A DNA stretch of 64,000 nt, taken from assembly GCF_900187065.1 (NCBI RefSeq), contig NZ_LT906483.1, positions 4,216,001 to 4,280,000 of the forward strand. The letters run 5' to 3'. Positions 36,692 through 47,023 of this stretch are shown in pieces. The notes beneath the pieces were generated by a model. It was not told the origin of the DNA and ran no database searches. It was given only the letters and a program-made list of their open reading frames with translations. How positions within the stretch are numbered: the first letter of the stretch is position 1; every line of letters begins with the position of its first letter. This DNA is from Mycolicibacterium thermoresistibile (lineage in GTDB: Bacteria; Actinomycetota; Actinomycetes; Mycobacteriales; Mycobacteriaceae). The translations under genes and the position numbers were made by a program.

Positions 36692-36700
36692 GTGAGCGGC

Positions 36701-37423
36701 ATGTCTGTTTCACAGCACACCATTGCTGGAACCGTGCTTACCATGCCGGTCCGGGTTCGGAAGGCAGATGTCCATACTGCGATGTTTTCGGTCTCCGCCG
36801 ATGCCGCACAACGGATGATCGACTACAGCGGGCTCGAGGTCTGCCAGTACCGGCCGGGCAAGGCGGTGGTGAACCTGATGCTGGCCCGCTACTTCGACGG
36901 CGATCTCGGCCAGTACCACGAGTTCGGCACCGCGGTGATGGTCAACCCGCGGGGCTCGCACGGGCACGGCCTGAAGGCGTTCGGCCGGGCGGCGGCGTTC
37001 ATCCACCACCTGCCGGTCGATCAGGACTTCACCCTCGAGGCCGGGCAGAAGATCTGGGGTTTCCCCAAGATCATGGCGGACTTCACCGTGCGTGACGCCG
37101 GCACGTTGTTCGGGTTCGACGTGCGCGAGGGCGACGAGCTGATCGCGAGCATGGACTTCGCCCGCGGCCTGCCGGCGCCCGCCCGCCTCACCGCCAAGCC
37201 GCGCACCCTGCAGGCTTACACCTTCGCCGACGGCACCACCCGCGAAGTTCCCTGGGAGATGAGGGTTTCGGGGCTGCGGGGGCGGCCCGGCGGCGTCACG
37301 CTGCGGCTCGGCAGCCACCGCTACGCCGACGAACTGCGGTCGCTGGGGCTGCCGAAGAAGGCCATGTTCAGCGGCTCGGTCGCCAATGTGGAGATGACCT
37401 TCGGCGACGCCGTCCAGATCTAG
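36701..37423 (+). CDS. acetoacetate decarboxylase-family protein (Rv3519-like)
   Basis: A 240-aa protein of the acetoacetate decarboxylase superfamily. WGFPK (near residue 115, in GQKIWGFPKIMADF) carries the Schiff-base lysine. The family includes decarboxylases, aldolases and dehydratases of beta-keto acids. In M. tuberculosis Rv3519 occupies this position. I chose the ATG at 36701 over the GTG three codons upstream as the best family-length fit. Divergent from cyp142. Confidence 0.85.
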   Translation: MSVSQHTIAGTVLTMPVRVRKADVHTAMFSVSADAAQRMIDYSGLEVCQYRPGKAVVNLMLARYFDGDLGQYHEFGTAVMVNPRGSHGHGLKAFGRAAAFIHHLPVDQDFTLEAGQKIWGFPKIMADFTVRDAGTLFGFDVREGDELIASMDFARGLPAPARLTAKPRTLQAYTFADGTTREVPWEMRVSGLRGRPGGVTLRLGSHRYADELRSLGLPKKAMFSGSVANVEMTFGDAVQI

Positions 37424-37445
37424 GGCCGCCGGAGATGTCGGAGCT

Positions 37446-38477
37446 CTAGATCAGGGCGGCGAGGTCGCGGATCTGCTCGACCGAGCGCGCCCCGACGACC
37501 ATCATCGTCACCCCGGCCGCCTCCCACGCCGCGATCTGCTTGCGCACGTAGTCGATGTCGCCGACGATCGCGGCGTCGTCCACCAGCTCGTCGGGAATGA
37601 CCTTGGCGGCCTCGTCTTTGCGGCCCGACCGGAACAGCCTGGTGACGTCGTCGACGACCTCGGAGTAGCCCATCCGCCGGTACACGTCGGCGTGGAAGTT
37701 CATCTCCTCGGCGCCCATCCCGCCCATGTAGAGCGCCAGGAACGGCTTGATCATCTCCATCGTGCCGGCGCGGTCGTCGGTGATGACGACCTGCGCCGTC
37801 GCGCAGATCTCGAAGTCCTCGCGGCTGCGGCGGGCGGTCGGGCGGGCGAAGCCCTCGTCGAGCCACTCGTTGTACATGTCGGCCAGCCGCGGCGAGTAGA
37901 AGATCGGCAGCCAGCCGTCGGCGATCTCGGCGGCCAGGGCGACGTTCTTGGGCCCCTCGGCGCCGAGCATGATCGGGATGTCGGCGCGCAGCGGGTGGGT
38001 GATCGGCTTGAGCGCCTTGCCCAGCCCGGTGGTGCCCTCCCCGGTCAGCGGCAGCGGATAGTGCGGCCCGGCGCTGGTCACCGGCGCCTCCCGCGCCCAC
38101 ACCTGGCGGATGATGTCGATGTACTCCCGGGTGCGCGCCAGCGGTTTGGGGAACCGTTGGCCGTACCAGCCCTCGACGACCTGCGGGCCGGACACCCCGA
38201 GGCCGAGGATGTGCCGGCCGCCGGACAGGTGATCCAGCGTCAGCGAGGCCATCGCGCACGCGGTCGGGGTGCGGGCGGACAGCTGCACCACCGAGGTACC
38301 CAACCGCATCCGGGTGGTCTGCCGCCCCCACCAGGCCAACGGGGTGAACGCGTCCGACCCCCACGCCTCCGCGGTGAACACGGTGTCGAAGCCGGCCTCC
38401 TCGGCGGCAGCCACCAGCTCAGCGTGGTTTTCCGGGGGTTGTGCACCCCAGTATCCGAGCTGAAGTCCCAATTTCAT
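37446..38477 (-). CDS. F420-dependent LLM-class oxidoreductase (Rv3520c-like)
   Basis: A 343-aa luciferase-like monooxygenase family TIM barrel, typically F420-dependent. The start MKLGLQLGYWGAQPPE, the FDTVFTAEAWGSDAFTPLAW stretch and PIMLGAEGPKNVALAAEIADGW (three separate landmarks) match the family. Its exact sterol step is not established; it may act on a ketone or an alkene in the side chain or ring fragment. Divergent from the DUF35 gene with a perfect KstR box between them. Confidence 0.88.
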   Translation of the reverse strand: MKLGLQLGYWGAQPPENHAELVAAAEEAGFDTVFTAEAWGSDAFTPLAWWGRQTTRMRLGTSVVQLSARTPTACAMASLTLDHLSGGRHILGLGVSGPQVVEGWYGQRFPKPLARTREYIDIIRQVWAREAPVTSAGPHYPLPLTGEGTTGLGKALKPITHPLRADIPIMLGAEGPKNVALAAEIADGWLPIFYSPRLADMYNEWLDEGFARPTARRSREDFEICATAQVVITDDRAGTMEMIKPFLALYMGGMGAEEMNFHADVYRRMGYSEVVDDVTRLFRSGRKDEAAKVIPDELVDDAAIVGDIDYVRKQIAAWEAAGVTMMVVGARSVEQIRDLAALI

Positions 38478-38512
38478 TAGTCTGCCTCCCGACCGATCCT
38501 TGCCACGATTCC

Positions 38513-38526
38513 TAGAACCTGTTCTA
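38513..38526. promoter_or_regulatory. KstR box between LLM oxidoreductase and DUF35 gene
   Basis: TAGAACCTGTTCTA, a perfect consensus match. It ends 9 bp before the GTG at 38536 chosen for the DUF35 gene, and therefore argues against a longer form starting at 38500. Confidence 0.88.
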
Positions 38527-38535
38527 CTCAATGCT

Positions 38536-39546
38536 GTGACAGCCAGCCAAAGCCGCCCGGCCTCGACAGATCATCGAGAGCCGCCACTTTCTGCGCCCCT
38601 GAAACTGTCCTTCGACTACACCCGTTCAGTCGGACCCGTCCTCAGTCAGTTCTTCACCGCCCTGCGTGAACGCCGCATCGTCGGCGTGCGGGGGTCGGAC
38701 GGACGGGTGCACGTGCCTCCTGCCGAGTTCGACCCGGTCACCTATGAACGGCTGACCGAGATCGTACCGGTGAGCAGTGTGGGCACCGTGGTCTCCTGGA
38801 CCTGGCAGTCCGAGCCGGTGGAGGGGCAACCGTTCGACCGGCCGTTCCCCTGGGCGCTGATCAAACTCGACGGCGCGGACACCCCGATGCTGCACGCCGT
38901 GGACGTCGAGAGCGCCGACGCGTTGTCCACCGGCGCCCGGGTGCGCGCGCACTGGGTCGACGAACCGGTCGGCGCGATCACCGACATCGCCTACTTCACC
39001 CTCGGTGACGAACCCGAACCGGCGCCGGACGGCCCCGCCGACGAACGGGATCCGGTCACCATGCTGGTCACGCCGATCAACATCGAGATCCAGCACTCCG
39101 CATCGCATCCGGAAAGCGCCTATCTGCGCGCGCTGCAGGAGGGCAGACTGCTCGGCGCGCGGACCCGGCGCGGCCGCGACGGCAAGCCGGGCAAGGTGTA
39201 CTTCCCGGCCCGCGAAGCCGATCCGGCCACCGGGCTGCAGCTCGATGAGTTCGTCGAACTGTCCGACAAGGGCACCGTGACGACGTTCGCGATCGTCAAC
39301 ATCCCGTTCGCCGGGCAGCGCATCAAACCGCCCTACGTCGCGGCGTACGTGCTGCTCGACGGGGCCGACATCCCGTTCCTGCATCTGGTCACCGAGGTCG
39401 ACGCGTCGGAGGTCCGGATGGGCATGCGGGTGGAGGCGGTGTGGCGGCCCCGGGAGGAGTGGGGCCTGGGCATCGACAACATCAGCCACTTCCGCCCCAC
39501 CGGCGAACCCGACGCCGACTACGAGACCTACAAACACCACCTGTAA
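38536..39546 (+). CDS. double DUF35 OB-fold protein (Rv3521-like)
   Basis: A 336-aa protein made of two DUF35-like halves. Half 1 spans about residues 25-145 and half 2 about 180-320; each contains an OB-fold-like stretch ending PFAGQR- or PFDRP-type loop and LDGAD. The Cys4 zinc ribbon of many DUF35 proteins is absent; I see no cysteine in the sequence. DUF35 proteins bind acyl-CoA and support thiolase-like aldolases such as Ltp2 with ChsH2, so this one probably partners Ltp4 or Ltp3, encoded directly downstream. The GTG start makes the mRNA leader very short. Confidence 0.85.
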   Translation: MTASQSRPASTDHREPPLSAPLKLSFDYTRSVGPVLSQFFTALRERRIVGVRGSDGRVHVPPAEFDPVTYERLTEIVPVSSVGTVVSWTWQSEPVEGQPFDRPFPWALIKLDGADTPMLHAVDVESADALSTGARVRAHWVDEPVGAITDIAYFTLGDEPEPAPDGPADERDPVTMLVTPINIEIQHSASHPESAYLRALQEGRLLGARTRRGRDGKPGKVYFPAREADPATGLQLDEFVELSDKGTVTTFAIVNIPFAGQRIKPPYVAAYVLLDGADIPFLHLVTEVDASEVRMGMRVEAVWRPREEWGLGIDNISHFRPTGEPDADYETYKHHL

Positions 39547-39559
39547 AGGGACTTTTCGC

Positions 39560-40617
39560 ATGACCGAACGTTCAGTCGCGGTCGTCGGATTCGCGCACGC
39601 ACCGCACGTCCGCCGCACCGACGGAACCACCAACGGCGTCGAGATGCTGATGCCGTGTTTCGCCCAGCTCTACGACGAACTCGGGATCAGCCAGCGCGAC
39701 ATCGGCTTCTGGTGCTCCGGTTCGTCGGATTACCTTGCCGGGCGCGCCTTCTCGTTCATCTCTGCGATCGACTCGATCGGCGCGGTGCCGCCGATCAACG
39801 AGTCGCACGTCGAGATGGACGCGGCCTGGGCGCTGTACGAGGCGTACATCAAGATCCTGACCGGCGAGGTCGACACCGCGCTGGTGTACGGCTTCGGCAA
39901 GTCCAGCGCCGGCGACCTGCGCCGGGTGCTGGCGTTGCAGACCGATCCGTACACGGTGGCGCCGCTGTGGCCCGACTCGGTGTCGATCGCCGGCCTGCAG
40001 GCCCGTCTCGGGTTGGACGCCGGGAAGTGGACCGCCGAGCAGATGGCCCGGGTGGCGCTCGACGCGATGGCCGCCGCGCCGCGCACCGACTCGGTGCCGC
40101 CCGCCGAAACCGTCGACGAGCTGCTGTCCCGCCCGTACTTCGCCGATCCGCTGCGGCGGCACGACATCGCGCCGATCACCGACGGTGCGTCGGCGATCGT
40201 GCTGGCCGCCGGGGACCGGGCCCGTGAGCTGCGGGAGAACCCGGCCTGGATCACCGGCATCGAGCACCGCATCGAGACCCCGGTGCTCGGCGCGCGCGAT
40301 CTCACCACGTCACCGTCGACGGCGGCCTCGGCACAGGCGGCCACCGGCGGCGACGCCGGGTCGATCGAGGTGGCCGAACTCCACGCCCCGTTCAGCCATC
40401 AGCAGCTGATCCTCACCGAGGCGATCGGCCTGGGCAGCGGGACGAAGGTGAACCCGTCGGGCGGGGCACTGTCGGCGAACCCGATGTTCTCGGCGGGCCT
40501 GGAACGCATCGGCTTCGCCGCCCGGCACATCTTCGACGGCTCAGCCCAACGGGTGCTCGCGCACGCGACGAGCGGGCCTGCGCTGCAACAGAATCTGGTG
40601 GCTGTGTTGGAGGGCAA

Positions 40618-40621
<4 letters not shown>
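39560..40621 (+). CDS. ltp4: Ltp4 thiolase-like aldolase (Rv3522-like)
   Basis: A 353-aa thiolase-superfamily lipid-transfer protein homologue. The N-terminus MTERSVAVVGFAHAPH and the C-terminal NPSGGALSANPMFSAG segment are landmarks of the family. In Rhodococcus, Ltp3 and Ltp4 perform retro-aldol cleavage of C24-branched side chains of phytosterols. It overlaps ltp3 by 4 bp and starts 13 bp after the DUF35 gene, forming a probable aldolase complex operon. The substrate preference cannot be read from sequence. Confidence 0.9.
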
Positions 40622-41796
<1,175 letters not shown>

Positions 41797-41943
41797 TGTC
41801 GGGGTGACGATTCCGGCGTGACAGATTTTCAGGTGACGCCGGACACCTGCGACGACCGACGCGCGGCGGTCTGCGGCCGGTGATCGGCCTGTACGTTGGG
41901 GAACTGAGACCGAACGTCCCCGACGGAAAGCAGAAGCGATCCC

Positions 41944-42603
41944 GTGCTTGCAGACCGCCGTACCGTCAAGTTCATATCGATAGCCGCTGCAGCGCTGATC
42001 GGTGTCGCCACCGCGGGGTGCGAGATGCCCGAGACCCCGGTGGGCGCCGGGGGCGATTTCCAGCAGGAGTCGACCACCACGTCGCCCCAGGACAGATCGG
42101 GTCAGGCCAAGCCGACGACCGGTTCCGGAGACACCGCCGACACCTGCGACTACTCACAGTTGCTGCTGCAGCCCAACGACCTCAGTGACGGTGAGGACAC
42201 CTTCACCGTGCGCTCGACGAACCCGGCTCCGGACGGGCTCGCCGGCGCCAGCGCGCTGTTCGTCAACACCGACGACACCCGGGCGATCTCCAACACGATC
42301 GTGATCTATCCGGACGCCCGGACGGCGACCCGCACGCTGCGTGAGGGACTGCCCCAGATCGACAGTGTGATCACCGGCGGCACCCCCCAACCGGTGCCGG
42401 TCGGCACCGACGGCACCATGATCGTCGGCACCTCGGCCGACGGCACCAAGGCGGCCACGCTGCTGATGTTCACCGAGGGTCCGGCGCTGGCCCAGCTGCA
42501 GTTCGAGAGCGCGTTGGGCGACGTCACCGACGAGCGTTATGTGATCAGTGCCGGGAAGATGCAGCAGATCGCGCTGCGCACCGGCCTGGGCCTGTGCGGT
42601 TAG
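41944..42603 (+). CDS. lipoprotein, unknown function
   Basis: A 219-aa putative lipoprotein. The signal peptide FISIAAAALIGVATAGC ends in an ATAGC lipobox. A 50-residue Ser/Thr/Gln-rich linker follows, then a folded domain starting TCDYSQLLLQPNDLS. The GTG start has AGAAG upstream. It occupies the slot of M. tuberculosis Rv3524, which is a larger membrane protein. Downstream of ltp3 by 147 bp. Its role in sterol uptake or sensing is speculative. Confidence 0.78.
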   Translation: MLADRRTVKFISIAAAALIGVATAGCEMPETPVGAGGDFQQESTTTSPQDRSGQAKPTTGSGDTADTCDYSQLLLQPNDLSDGEDTFTVRSTNPAPDGLAGASALFVNTDDTRAISNTIVIYPDARTATRTLREGLPQIDSVITGGTPQPVPVGTDGTMIVGTSADGTKAATLLMFTEGPALAQLQFESALGDVTDERYVISAGKMQQIALRTGLGLCG

Positions 42604-42686
42604 CCGGCTAAAACTCGTTCAGATTCGGCCGATGGCGGGTATGCCGCAGGTCACGCGGCAAACATTGCCAGAGCGAGGCCGAAAAC

Positions 42687-42700
42687 TGTAACGTGTTCTA
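42687..42700. promoter_or_regulatory. KstR box upstream of kshA
   Basis: TGTAACGTGTTCTA, perfect match, 28 bp upstream of the kshA start codon. Confidence 0.88.
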
Positions 42701-42728
42701 GTTAGAAGCTACGAGTTGGAGGCGCGAG

Positions 42729-43937
42729 GTGAGTACCCACACCGCCGGCAGCAGCGGCATCCGTGAGATCGACACCGGCACCCTGCCGGACCGGTACGCC
42801 CGAGGCTGGCATTGCCTGGGCCCGGTGGAGAACTTTCTGGACGGCAAGCCCCACGGCATCCGGGCCTTCGGCACCAAGCTGGTGGTGTTCGCCGATTCGT
42901 CGGGCGAACTGAAGATTCTCGACGCGTACTGCCGCCACATGGGCGGTGACCTGTCGCAGGGCACCATCAAGGGTGACGAGGTGGCCTGCCCGTTCCACGA
43001 CTGGCGCTGGGGCGGCGACGGCAAGTGCAAGCTGGTGCCCTACGCCAAGCGCACCCCGCGGCTGGCCCGCACCCGCGCGTGGCACACCGACGTCCGGGGT
43101 GGGTTGCTGTTCGTCTGGCACGACCACGAGGGCAACCCGCCGCAGCCGGAGGTGCGGATCCCCGAGATCCCGGAAGCGCACAGTGACGAGTGGACCGACT
43201 GGCGGTGGAACTCGATCCTGATCGAGGGCGCGAACTGCCGCGAGATCATCGACAACGTCACCGACATGGCCCACTTCTTCTACATCCACTTCGGGATGCC
43301 GACGTACTTCAAGAACGTCTTCGAGGGCCACATCGCCAGCCAGTACCTGCACAACGTGGGCCGGCCCGACGTCGGTGACCTGGGCACCGCCTACGGCGAA
43401 TCCCACCTCGACTCGGAGGCGTCGTACTTCGGGCCGTCGTTCATGATCAACTGGCTGCACAACACCTACGGCGAGTTCAAGGCCGAGTCGATCCTGATCA
43501 ACTGCCACTACCCGGTGACGCAGGATTCGTTCGTGCTGCAGTGGGGCGTCATCGTCGAGAAGCCCAAGGGCCTGGACGACGAGACCACCCAGAAGCTGGC
43601 CGACGCCTTCACCGACGGGGTGAGCAAGGGCTTCCTGCAGGACGTCGAGATCTGGAAGCACAAGACCCGCATCGACAACCCGCTGCTGGTCGAGGAGGAC
43701 GGCGCGGTCTACCAGATGCGGCGCTGGTATCAGCAGTTCTACGTCGACGTCGCCGACATCACCCCGGACATGACCGACCGGTTCGAGATCGAGGTCGACA
43801 CCACCGCGGCCGTCGAGTACTGGACCAAGCAGGTCGAGGAGAACCTGGCCCGCCAGGCCGAGGAGAAGAAGGCCGAGAAGGCCGGGGACGCCCGGACGGA
43901 GAACGCGACCAGACAGGGAGCCGATCAGTCGTCATGA
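42729..43937 (+). CDS. kshA: 3-ketosteroid 9alpha-hydroxylase oxygenase KshA
   Basis: A 402-aa Rieske oxygenase that 9alpha-hydroxylates 4-androstene-3,17-dione or its CoA-side-chain analogues and, with KstD, opens ring B. The Rieske ligands are C68/H70 (CRHMGG) and C87/H90 (CPFHDW). The mononuclear iron region is NVTDMAHFFYIHFG with two histidines. GTG start after GGAGG. It needs the reductase KshB, which is not in this window. Its 3' end overlaps the small cysteine protein by 4 bp. Confidence 0.95.
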   Translation: MSTHTAGSSGIREIDTGTLPDRYARGWHCLGPVENFLDGKPHGIRAFGTKLVVFADSSGELKILDAYCRHMGGDLSQGTIKGDEVACPFHDWRWGGDGKCKLVPYAKRTPRLARTRAWHTDVRGGLLFVWHDHEGNPPQPEVRIPEIPEAHSDEWTDWRWNSILIEGANCREIIDNVTDMAHFFYIHFGMPTYFKNVFEGHIASQYLHNVGRPDVGDLGTAYGESHLDSEASYFGPSFMINWLHNTYGEFKAESILINCHYPVTQDSFVLQWGVIVEKPKGLDDETTQKLADAFTDGVSKGFLQDVEIWKHKTRIDNPLLVEEDGAVYQMRRWYQQFYVDVADITPDMTDRFEIEVDTTAAVEYWTKQVEENLARQAEEKKAEKAGDARTENATRQGADQSS

Positions 43938-44395
43938 CCTCCGACGGCGGGCAGCGACCCGATGTCGACCGGCTCGCCCGGTCGATGCTGCTGCTGCGCG
44001 GTGTGCACGACGACGAGCACCACCATCCGGTCGCACCCGAGGGGCCGGCCGGGCCCTGGTCGAAGGCGCCGCGACTCCCGGCGGACCGGGCGGCGGCGCT
44101 CGAGGAGGCGACCCGACGGGACCGCGAGCGGTACCTGACATCCGGTCTGGTACCCATCGACTGCCGGTTCTGCCATGTCACCGTGCAGGTCAAGAAACTC
44201 GGCCCGACCCACACCTCGGTGCAGTGGAGTTCAGAGGCGACCCGCCGCTGCGCGCACTTCACCGAGATCCGCGAAGCCGGCGGGGATCCGGCGCGTGTCC
44301 CGACCTGCCCGCGGCTGGCGGACAGCATCAAACACGCGGTCGCCGAAGGGGTGCTCGACGAGGTGCCCTCGGCGCCGCCCCCGGGTGACGGCTGA
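43934..44395 (+). CDS. small cysteine protein coupled to kshA (Rv3527-like)
   Basis: A 153-aa protein of unknown function. Five potential metal ligands: C77 and C80 followed by H81 (CRFCH), C106 (RRCAHF) and C125 (TCPRL), with a HHH run at 29-31. The pattern could bind zinc or an Fe-S cluster. Its ATG overlaps the kshA stop in ATGA, so translation is coupled and equal dosage with KshA is likely. M. tuberculosis has Rv3527 in the same place. Confidence 0.82.
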   Translation: MTSDGGQRPDVDRLARSMLLLRGVHDDEHHHPVAPEGPAGPWSKAPRLPADRAAALEEATRRDRERYLTSGLVPIDCRFCHVTVQVKKLGPTHTSVQWSSEATRRCAHFTEIREAGGDPARVPTCPRLADSIKHAVAEGVLDEVPSAPPPGDG

Positions 44396-44411
44396 CTCCT
44401 ACACTGACCGC

Positions 44412-45077
44412 ATGCGGCTGACCCCCACCAGGCTGACCCGGGCCGGGGCGGTGGCTGCGCTGCTGGCGGTCGTCGCGTGCGGCTGCACCCGCACGCTCGA
44501 CACCGCGACCCCCGATCCGGGCGGCCCTCCGGTGGCGCCGATCACCGCCGGACAGGTCGGCGACCTGCTGAGCCCGGAGGTGGCCGGCGGTGAGGGCAGC
44601 CTGTTCACCACCGTCGAACCCGAGGACTGCGCCGGGGTGGCCCGGGAGGTGGATCCGCCCTTCATCGAGGACTTCGACCCGGCGGCCACCACCGGTGGAC
44701 ACTGGCGCGACGACGTCGGGGGCGGAGTGGTGATCGAGGAGATGGTCGGGGTGTACCGGGCCGACTTCGATCCGCAGGAGGCGCTCGCCCGGGCGCGGCA
44801 GACCATCGACTCCTGCCGGGACGTGCCGATCACGGTCACCGCGATGAGCGGCGACACCTACGACTTCCGGCTGTTGCCCCCGGTGGACTCCGGTTCGCCG
44901 GACATCCTGGTGTGGGCGTTCCGGGCCGACAACTGGGCGTGTGACAACACGCTGGTCGCCGCGCACAATGCGGCCGTCGAGATCACCACCTGCAGTCGCA
45001 CCGGCGGCTACGACGTGCTGTCGCTGGCGCAGCAGGCGCTCAAACGCATCGAGGCCCTGGCGAACACCACGGTCTAG
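44412..45077 (+). CDS. lipoprotein with PknH-like sensor domain
   Basis: A 221-aa putative lipoprotein. The signal peptide (AGAVAALLAVVACGC) ends in a VVAC lipobox, although the second Cys two residues later is an alternative. The mature domain has GHWRDDVGGGVVIEEMVGVYR, a central CRDVPITVT and a C-terminal ITTCSRTGGYDV pattern, similar to the extracellular PknH-type sensor domain found in many mycobacterial proteins. It stands alone after the kshA pair and converges on the sulfotransferase. Confidence 0.75.
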   Translation: MRLTPTRLTRAGAVAALLAVVACGCTRTLDTATPDPGGPPVAPITAGQVGDLLSPEVAGGEGSLFTTVEPEDCAGVAREVDPPFIEDFDPAATTGGHWRDDVGGGVVIEEMVGVYRADFDPQEALARARQTIDSCRDVPITVTAMSGDTYDFRLLPPVDSGSPDILVWAFRADNWACDNTLVAAHNAAVEITTCSRTGGYDVLSLAQQALKRIEALANTTV

Positions 45078-45095
45078 ACCGGCCGACAGACCGGC

Positions 45096-46241
45096 TCACA
45101 GACCCGAGAAAGCGTCGCGCACCGATTCGGCGGTGAGGCCGTAGTCGGCCAGCGAGTAGCTGTGCCGGGGTGCCCGCGGTCCCCGCTGACTCTCGGTGTG
45201 CAACCGGGTCATGGCGTCGCGGGCCGCGTCGGTGAACTCGAGGCCGAAATGCCGGTAGATCCCCTCGACGGTGCCGATCGGATCCTTGACGAAGTCGGCG
45301 TACTCGACGTCGTGGAACTGTGCCGGGTCGTAGTTGGCCCGGGCCTCGTTGAACAACCGCAGACCCCGCGTCCAGGTCTCCATGGCGTCCGCACCGATCT
45401 GCGCGCCGACGAAGGTGTTCGACCAGCCCGCCGTGGTGTGCTGCGACAGTGAGCACATCGACGCCATGATCGTCTCGGCCGGCCGGTGGCACTGCACGAC
45501 CAGCGCGTCCGGATAGGTGGCGAACAACGCGTCGAGGGCGAACAGATGGCTGGGATTCTTGAGCACCCAACGCTTCTCGACGTCATTGAGGCCGATGAGC
45601 TGCAGGTTGCGGCGGTGCCGCTGATACGGTTTGGTCCAGTCCTGCCGGGCCAGCCAGCGCGCGTAGCTGGGCACGTGGGCGAGCGTCTCGTAGGACACCG
45701 AATGCACCGACTGACGCAGCAGCTGCCAGCACTCCTCGACCTCACCGGCGGTCATGAAGTGCAGCCCGGTGTAGTCGGGGTTCTCCTGGTGGGCCTTGGT
45801 GAACTGGGCCTCGAGCTGCCGGTAGATCGGGTTGTCGGGCCAGGTCTCCCGCGGCGGGCGGGGTTGCGGGAACTCCGCCAGCCACAGTTCCAGTCCCTGG
45901 TGGGCGGGGTCGGCCGCCAGCAGACGGTGCAGTGCGGTGGTGCCGGTGCGGGGTAACCCGGTGACGAAGATCGGCCGTTCGATCACCACGTCGGCGTGCT
46001 GCGGGTACTGCTTCCACGCGGCCTCGCTGACCAGCCGGGCGACCAGCGCGTTGCGCAGGAAGAACCGCGACATCTTGCTACCCAGCTCGGTGAGGTCGGC
46101 CTCGCGCTGATAGGAGTCGAGCAGCACCGCGAGCGCTTCTTTGTAGTTGTCGTCGTCGCTGCCGAAATCCTCCAGCCCGCAAGCCTTCACGGCGGAGGCG
46201 TGCAGATCCTCGACGGTCCCGACATCGGTACGGGGTGTCAT
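45096..46241 (-). CDS. sulfotransferase family protein (Rv3529c-like)
   Basis: A 381-aa protein of the Stf/sulfotransferase family. FVTGLPRTGTTALHRLLA near residue 90 is the 5'-phosphosulfate (PAPS) binding loop. Position matches Rv3529c. The substrate is unknown; sulfation of a sterol or of a lipid is a possibility. Start overlaps the SDR stop by 4 bp (ATGA); it is the last gene of a three-gene minus-strand unit. Confidence 0.87.
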   Translation of the reverse strand: MTPRTDVGTVEDLHASAVKACGLEDFGSDDDNYKEALAVLLDSYQREADLTELGSKMSRFFLRNALVARLVSEAAWKQYPQHADVVIERPIFVTGLPRTGTTALHRLLAADPAHQGLELWLAEFPQPRPPRETWPDNPIYRQLEAQFTKAHQENPDYTGLHFMTAGEVEECWQLLRQSVHSVSYETLAHVPSYARWLARQDWTKPYQRHRRNLQLIGLNDVEKRWVLKNPSHLFALDALFATYPDALVVQCHRPAETIMASMCSLSQHTTAGWSNTFVGAQIGADAMETWTRGLRLFNEARANYDPAQFHDVEYADFVKDPIGTVEGIYRHFGLEFTDAARDAMTRLHTESQRGPRAPRHSYSLADYGLTAESVRDAFSGL

Positions 46242-47023
46242 ACCTTGTACTCCCCGCAGTTGACGTCCAGCGTCTGGCCGGTGATCCCGCTGGACAGGTC
46301 GCTGGCGAAGAACAGGATCGCCGAGGCGACCTCGTCCTCGGTCGGCAGCCGTTTGAGGTCCGACTGCGCCGCGGTGGCCTGGTAGATCTGGTCCACGGTG
46401 GTGTTGTACTTGCCGGCCTGGTGCTGGAAGTAGCCCTTGAGGGTCTCCCCCCAGATGTAGCCGGGCACCACCGAATTGACCCGGATGCCCTGCTCCCCCA
46501 GCTCGCTGGCCAGCGACTGTGACATCGCCAGCAGGGCGGCCTTGGCCATCTTGTAGGCGCCGTACTTGGGCTGGGAGTGCCGGATGACCATCGAGTTGAC
46601 GTTGACGACCGATCCGTTGGCCTGCGCCAGCGCCGGGGTGAGCGCCTGGGTGAGCCGCAACGCCCCCAGCACGGTCAGTTCGATCGCCTCGCGGATGTGG
46701 TCGAACCCGGTGTTGGCCAGCGGTTTCATCGACGGCACCCGGAACGCGTTGTTGATCAGCACGTCCACCCGGCCGTAGGCCTTGTTCGTCTCCGCGACCA
46801 GGTTGGCCACCTGCGCCTCGTCGGTGATGTCGGTGGGCACCGCCACCGCCCGCCGACCGGTCGCGGTGATCTGCCCGGCCACCTCCTCGAGTCGTTCGGC
46901 GGTGCGGGCGGCGAGCACCAGATCCGCACCCGCCGCCGCGCAGCGGCGTGCCAGCGTGGTGCCCAGCGCCGGACCCACCCCGCTGATCACCACGACCTTG
47001 TTGTCGAGGCTCAACATCGTCAT
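46238..47023 (-). CDS. SDR oxidoreductase (Rv3530c-like)
   Basis: A 261-aa SDR. The NAD motif is the unusual VISGVGPALGTTLARR in place of TGxxxGxG, followed by NNAF and a YGAYKMAK catalytic Tyr/Lys. It would act on a hydroxyl or keto group of a sterol intermediate; the exact step is unknown. ATG at 47023 overlaps the preceding stop by 4 bp. Confidence 0.88.
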   Translation of the reverse strand: MTMLSLDNKVVVISGVGPALGTTLARRCAAAGADLVLAARTAERLEEVAGQITATGRRAVAVPTDITDEAQVANLVAETNKAYGRVDVLINNAFRVPSMKPLANTGFDHIREAIELTVLGALRLTQALTPALAQANGSVVNVNSMVIRHSQPKYGAYKMAKAALLAMSQSLASELGEQGIRVNSVVPGYIWGETLKGYFQHQAGKYNTTVDQIYQATAAQSDLKRLPTEDEVASAILFFASDLSSGITGQTLDVNCGEYKV

